Source of the DNA: an uncultured Candidatus Altimarinota bacterium
GTDB lineage: Bacteria > Patescibacteriota > Gracilibacteria > UBA4473
Assembly: GCA_938021445.1 (NCBI GenBank)
Contig: CALIGR010000028.1
Span: forward strand, 1 to 6,645
Direction of reading: 5' to 3'
Length of the DNA: 6,645 bases
Position numbers and translations under genes: made by a program. Numbering within the stretch: the first letter of the stretch is position 1; every line of letters begins with the position of its first letter. Below are positions 4,010 to 6,645 of the stretch, one piece after another. The notes below the pieces were generated by a model. The model made no database searches and was not told the origin of the DNA. It was given only the letters and a program-made list of their open reading frames with translations.

Positions 4010-6645
4010 ATGCCAAAAGTCACCAAGAAAGCTTCCAAAGTCTCTGCTGATCTAAAACCACTCAAAGTGGTCAATGGACGGCATTTTTACACATCGGATA
4101 TTGGATCTGATTTTCCTTTTCCTAATCTTATCGAAGTCCAGCTTCGGTCTTACCAGTGGTTTTTAAAAGATGGGATTCAAGAACTTTTAGATGAAATTAA
4201 TCCTATAGAAGACGCAACGGGTAAAAAGCTAAGACTGGAGATCCTCAATCAAGAGATTGAAGAACCAAAGCATGATATGGCTTACTGCAAACGAAAAGGA
4301 CTCACGTATGAGTCATCTATCCGAGCGCATGTATCACTAACGAATATCGAAAGTGGAGAGATTAAAGAACAAGATGTCTACTTTGGACAGGTCCCACGAG
4401 TAACCGATCGTGGAACTTTTATTATCAATGGGATCGAACGAGTTATCGTCTCTCAAATTGTGAGAAGTCCTGGTATTTTTTACGGAGCCAGCACCTCTCT
4501 TCCTGGAACTTACACGGCTAAAATGATCCCCAAACGAGGGGCTTGGCTTGAAGCTGAGACTGATAAAAAAGGACTCCTATGGGTTAAAGTAGATCGAAAA
4601 CGGAAAATCCCCGTCACGATGTTTCTTCGAGCTTTTGGATACGAAGATAACAACGAAATCTTGAAAATCTTTAAAGATATCACCGATAAAAAAGAAGAAA
4701 ATCCAATTCTAAAAACACTAGAAAAAGACGAGTCGACTACCGCTAAAGAAGCCTGGCAAGGCGTTTATAAAAGAATTCGACCAGGGGATCTTGCCACTCC
4801 AGAAAATGCGAGAAATTTTTTAGAAGGTATGTTCTTCGACTACAAAAAATACGATCTTGGAAACATCGCTCGATACAAAATCAATCAACGATTTGGCCTG
4901 AAAACGAAAGACGATGCTGAAGGCCGAATTTTTCGAATCGAGGACTTCATTGAGATGATCAAGCAACTCATGCAGTACAACGATAAAACAGAAATTTGTG
5001 ATGACGATATCGACCACCTTTCAAATCGACGGATCCGGGGAGTCGGTGAACTGGTACAACAAAAATTTCGAGTTGGAATTATGCGGACCGAACGAATCGT
5101 CAAAGATAGAATGACGATCGTAGAGCTTGAAAACGTCACGCCAACACAATTAATCAATTCGCGACCAATAACCGCCGCGATGCGAGAGTTCTTTGCTTCA
5201 GGACAACTCTCTCAGTTCATGGATCAGACTAATCCCCTCGCCTCTCTTGAACATAAGCGACGGATCTCTGCCATGGGGCCAGGAGGACTTTCTCGTGAAC
5301 GAGCGTCCTTTGAAGTTCGGGATGTGCATCCTTCGCACTACGGTCGGATTTGTCCGGTAACAACACCGGAAGGGCCAAATATCGGACTGGTGCTTCACTT
5401 GGCTTCATACGCCAAAGTAAATGAAATGGGATTCATTGAAACTCCGTACCGAACGGTTTCACACATCGTTAAAAATGATGGGAAAGCCGCCGTTGGTAGA
5501 GTCACAGACATAGATATTAAAGATGCAAAAGATAAGGTGATCGTCGCCAAAGACACTGAGATTGATGCCAAAATTGCTGCAACACTTGGGAAGATGAAAG
5601 ATCTCAAAGCCGTTCCGGTTAGAGGCTTTGTCACCGAAGACGTTCAATACTATGGGGCTGAAGCTGAAAAAACTATGTGTATTGCTCAGGCCAATTCTAT
5701 CCTTGATGACAAAGGCCAATTTGTAAACAAACAAGTTTCCGCTCGTAAAAACTTCGAGCCTGGGAGTTATCATTTGTCAGAAGTGACTCATATTGATATC
5801 TCGCCAAAACAAATTGTTTCACTCTCAACCTCTCTTATCTCGTTCCTCGAACATGATGATAATACGCGGGCACTGATGGGATCGAACATGCAACGGCAAG
5901 CCGTTCCTCTTCTTAAGCCAGAATCGCCAGTTGTAGGAACCGGGATGGAAAAAGTCACCTGTGAAGAAGAAGTGGTCCTAGCACCAGAAGACGGAGAAAT
6001 CAAATCGGCTGATGGATCTGAAATCGTCTTCGCTGGGAAATCAGGGAAAAAACACACCTTCCCTATCAATTATTTCAAACGAACCAATCAGTCAACTTGT
6101 ACCCATCAAGTACCACGAGTCTTCGCTGGCGACAAAGTAAAAGCTGGTGAGACACTGATTGACGGAGCTTCAGTTCAAAATGGAGAGCTTGCCATCGGGC
6201 GAAATCTTAGAGTTGCCTACATGTCATGGGGGGGATACAACTTCGAGGATGCGGTCATTGTTTCTGACCGAGTGGTGCGAGAAGGTCTCTTCAACTCTAT
6301 TCATATTGAAAAATACGAACTCGATGTGCGAGATACCAAACTTGGGCCAGAAGAACTCACCTCTGATATTCCAAATGTAGCGACCGCAAAACTCAAAGAT
6401 CTGGATGAACAAGGAATTGTTCGAATCGGAGCTACCGTTCTCGCTGGAGACATTCTGGCCGGTAAAGTAACTCCAAAAGGTGAAACTGAACTGACGGCTG
6501 AAGACCGACTCCTCCGAGCTATCTTTGGAGAAAAAGCACATGATGTAAAAGATTCTTCACTTCGACTCCCAAGAGGATCTGGAGGGAAAGTAATCAAGGT
6601 TGAAATTCTTAACCGAAAAGAAGGTGATGATCTTCCAACTGGAGT
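4010..6645 (+). CDS. rpoB: DNA-directed RNA polymerase subunit beta (3' end outside window)
   Basis: This is the beta subunit of RNA polymerase, which forms half of the active-site cleft and the rifampicin pocket. The frame is open for 878 codons to the window end. The ATG at 4010 is the first possible start, because an in-frame TAA lies at 3992-3994; it leaves about 24 residues before the conserved N-terminus (PNLIEVQLRSYQWFL). Landmarks: VSQIVRSPGIFY; DDIDHLSNRRIRGVGEL; the rifampicin region QLSQFMDQTNPL at residues 399-410; GPGGLSRERASFEVRDVHP; TPEGPNIGL; HDDNTRALMGSNMQRQAVPLL from residue 615; and GYNFEDAVIVS, whose Glu746-Asp747 match E. coli E813-D814 near the active site. It ends after GDILAGKVTPKGET and LLRAIFGEKAHDVKDSSLR, before the flap tip and C-terminus. 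Residues run about 111 behind E. coli numbering, because the lobe insertion is absent. No Shine-Dalgarno sequence is visible; the start follows an A/C-rich stretch. rpoC would be expected downstream. Confidence 0.98.
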   Translation, partial: MPKVTKKASKVSADLKPLKVVNGRHFYTSDIGSDFPFPNLIEVQLRSYQWFLKDGIQELLDEINPIEDATGKKLRLEILNQEIEEPKHDMAYCKRKGLTYESSIRAHVSLTNIESGEIKEQDVYFGQVPRVTDRGTFIINGIERVIVSQIVRSPGIFYGASTSLPGTYTAKMIPKRGAWLEAETDKKGLLWVKVDRKRKIPVTMFLRAFGYEDNNEILKIFKDITDKKEENPILKTLEKDESTTAKEAWQGVYKRIRPGDLATPENARNFLEGMFFDYKKYDLGNIARYKINQRFGLKTKDDAEGRIFRIEDFIEMIKQLMQYNDKTEICDDDIDHLSNRRIRGVGELVQQKFRVGIMRTERIVKDRMTIVELENVTPTQLINSRPITAAMREFFASGQLSQFMDQTNPLASLEHKRRISAMGPGGLSRERASFEVRDVHPSHYGRICPVTTPEGPNIGLVLHLASYAKVNEMGFIETPYRTVSHIVKNDGKAAVGRVTDIDIKDAKDKVIVAKDTEIDAKIAATLGKMKDLKAVPVRGFVTEDVQYYGAEAEKTMCIAQANSILDDKGQFVNKQVSARKNFEPGSYHLSEVTHIDISPKQIVSLSTSLISFLEHDDNTRALMGSNMQRQAVPLLKPESPVVGTGMEKVTCEEEVVLAPEDGEIKSADGSEIVFAGKSGKKHTFPINYFKRTNQSTCTHQVPRVFAGDKVKAGETLIDGASVQNGELAIGRNLRVAYMSWGGYNFEDAVIVSDRVVREGLFNSIHIEKYELDVRDTKLGPEELTSDIPNVATAKLKDLDEQGIVRIGATVLAGDILAGKVTPKGETELTAEDRLLRAIFGEKAHDVKDSSLRLPRGSGGKVIKVEILNRKEGDDLPTG
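5198..5275 (+). other. rpoB: Rifampicin-resistance-determining region of rpoB
   Basis: Positions equivalent to E. coli S512, Q513, D516, H526, R529 and S531 are residues 401, 402, 405, 415, 418 and 420, and all are conserved. The position equivalent to E. coli L533 is Met422 here, and that equivalent to I572 (outside this interval, codon at 5390) is Val461. The Thr at the N518 position also occurs in Bacillus and is not remarkable. Confidence 0.85.

Noticed and set aside
4820..6597. Numerous minus-strand open frames of 65-105 codons opposite rpoB
   Set aside because: They lie wholly opposite a conserved core gene, show no recognisable domains and have odd compositions, as expected for antisense shadows.
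1..6645. Recoded TGA (glycine or tryptophan), as in some candidate phyla
   Set aside because: All visible genes read through without in-frame TGA, and Trp and Gly use ordinary codons.
1..6645. CRISPR arrays, tRNA/rRNA genes, insertion sequences or attachment sites
   Set aside because: No regularly spaced repeats, RNA gene structures, transposase sequence or terminal inverted repeats were seen.

Overview
The window holds three consecutive plus-strand genes. Two are cut by the window edges: the first has lost its 5' end and the last its 3' end. The organism is a bacterium of moderate GC content using the standard stop code, with no in-frame TGA in any of the three reading frames. SLH (S-layer homology) modules, a compact RNA polymerase beta subunit that fits the short Thermus-like form better than the long Escherichia coli form, and an rpoB that does not follow rplJ-rplL together hint at a cell with an S-layer or SLH-binding wall. 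A Patescibacteria (CPR) lineage such as Peregrinibacteria is possible, but this is a low-confidence inference.

Layout. Positions 1-2427 encode the C-terminal 808 residues of a large multidomain surface protein. It carries a YHYH domain, a low-complexity linker, two clear SLH modules plus one degenerate module, and then a complete formylglycine-type sulfatase domain with the CSPTR active-site motif. Nine bases later, 2437-3801 encodes a 454-residue MATE-family multidrug/metabolite efflux transporter, probably in the same transcription unit. A 208-base intergenic region (3802-4009) follows. Positions 4010-6645 encode the first 878 residues of RpoB, the RNA polymerase beta subunit.

The intergenic region is unusually structured. 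It has a near-consensus sigma70-type promoter (TTGACG, 16-base spacer, TATAAG), then a long hairpin followed by six T's that looks like an intrinsic terminator. This terminator lies between the promoter and rpoB. An upstream leader segment (3851-3860) can pair with the 5' arm of the terminator, so the leader has the layout of a transcription attenuator for rpoB, or else of a small RNA of about 90 nt.

The two most unusual observations are the YHYH-SLH-sulfatase fusion, which suggests a wall-anchored surface sulfatase, and the apparent attenuator ahead of rpoB. The first two genes do not obviously cooperate with rpoB; their adjacency looks like a boundary between an accessory surface/export unit and a core transcription operon.
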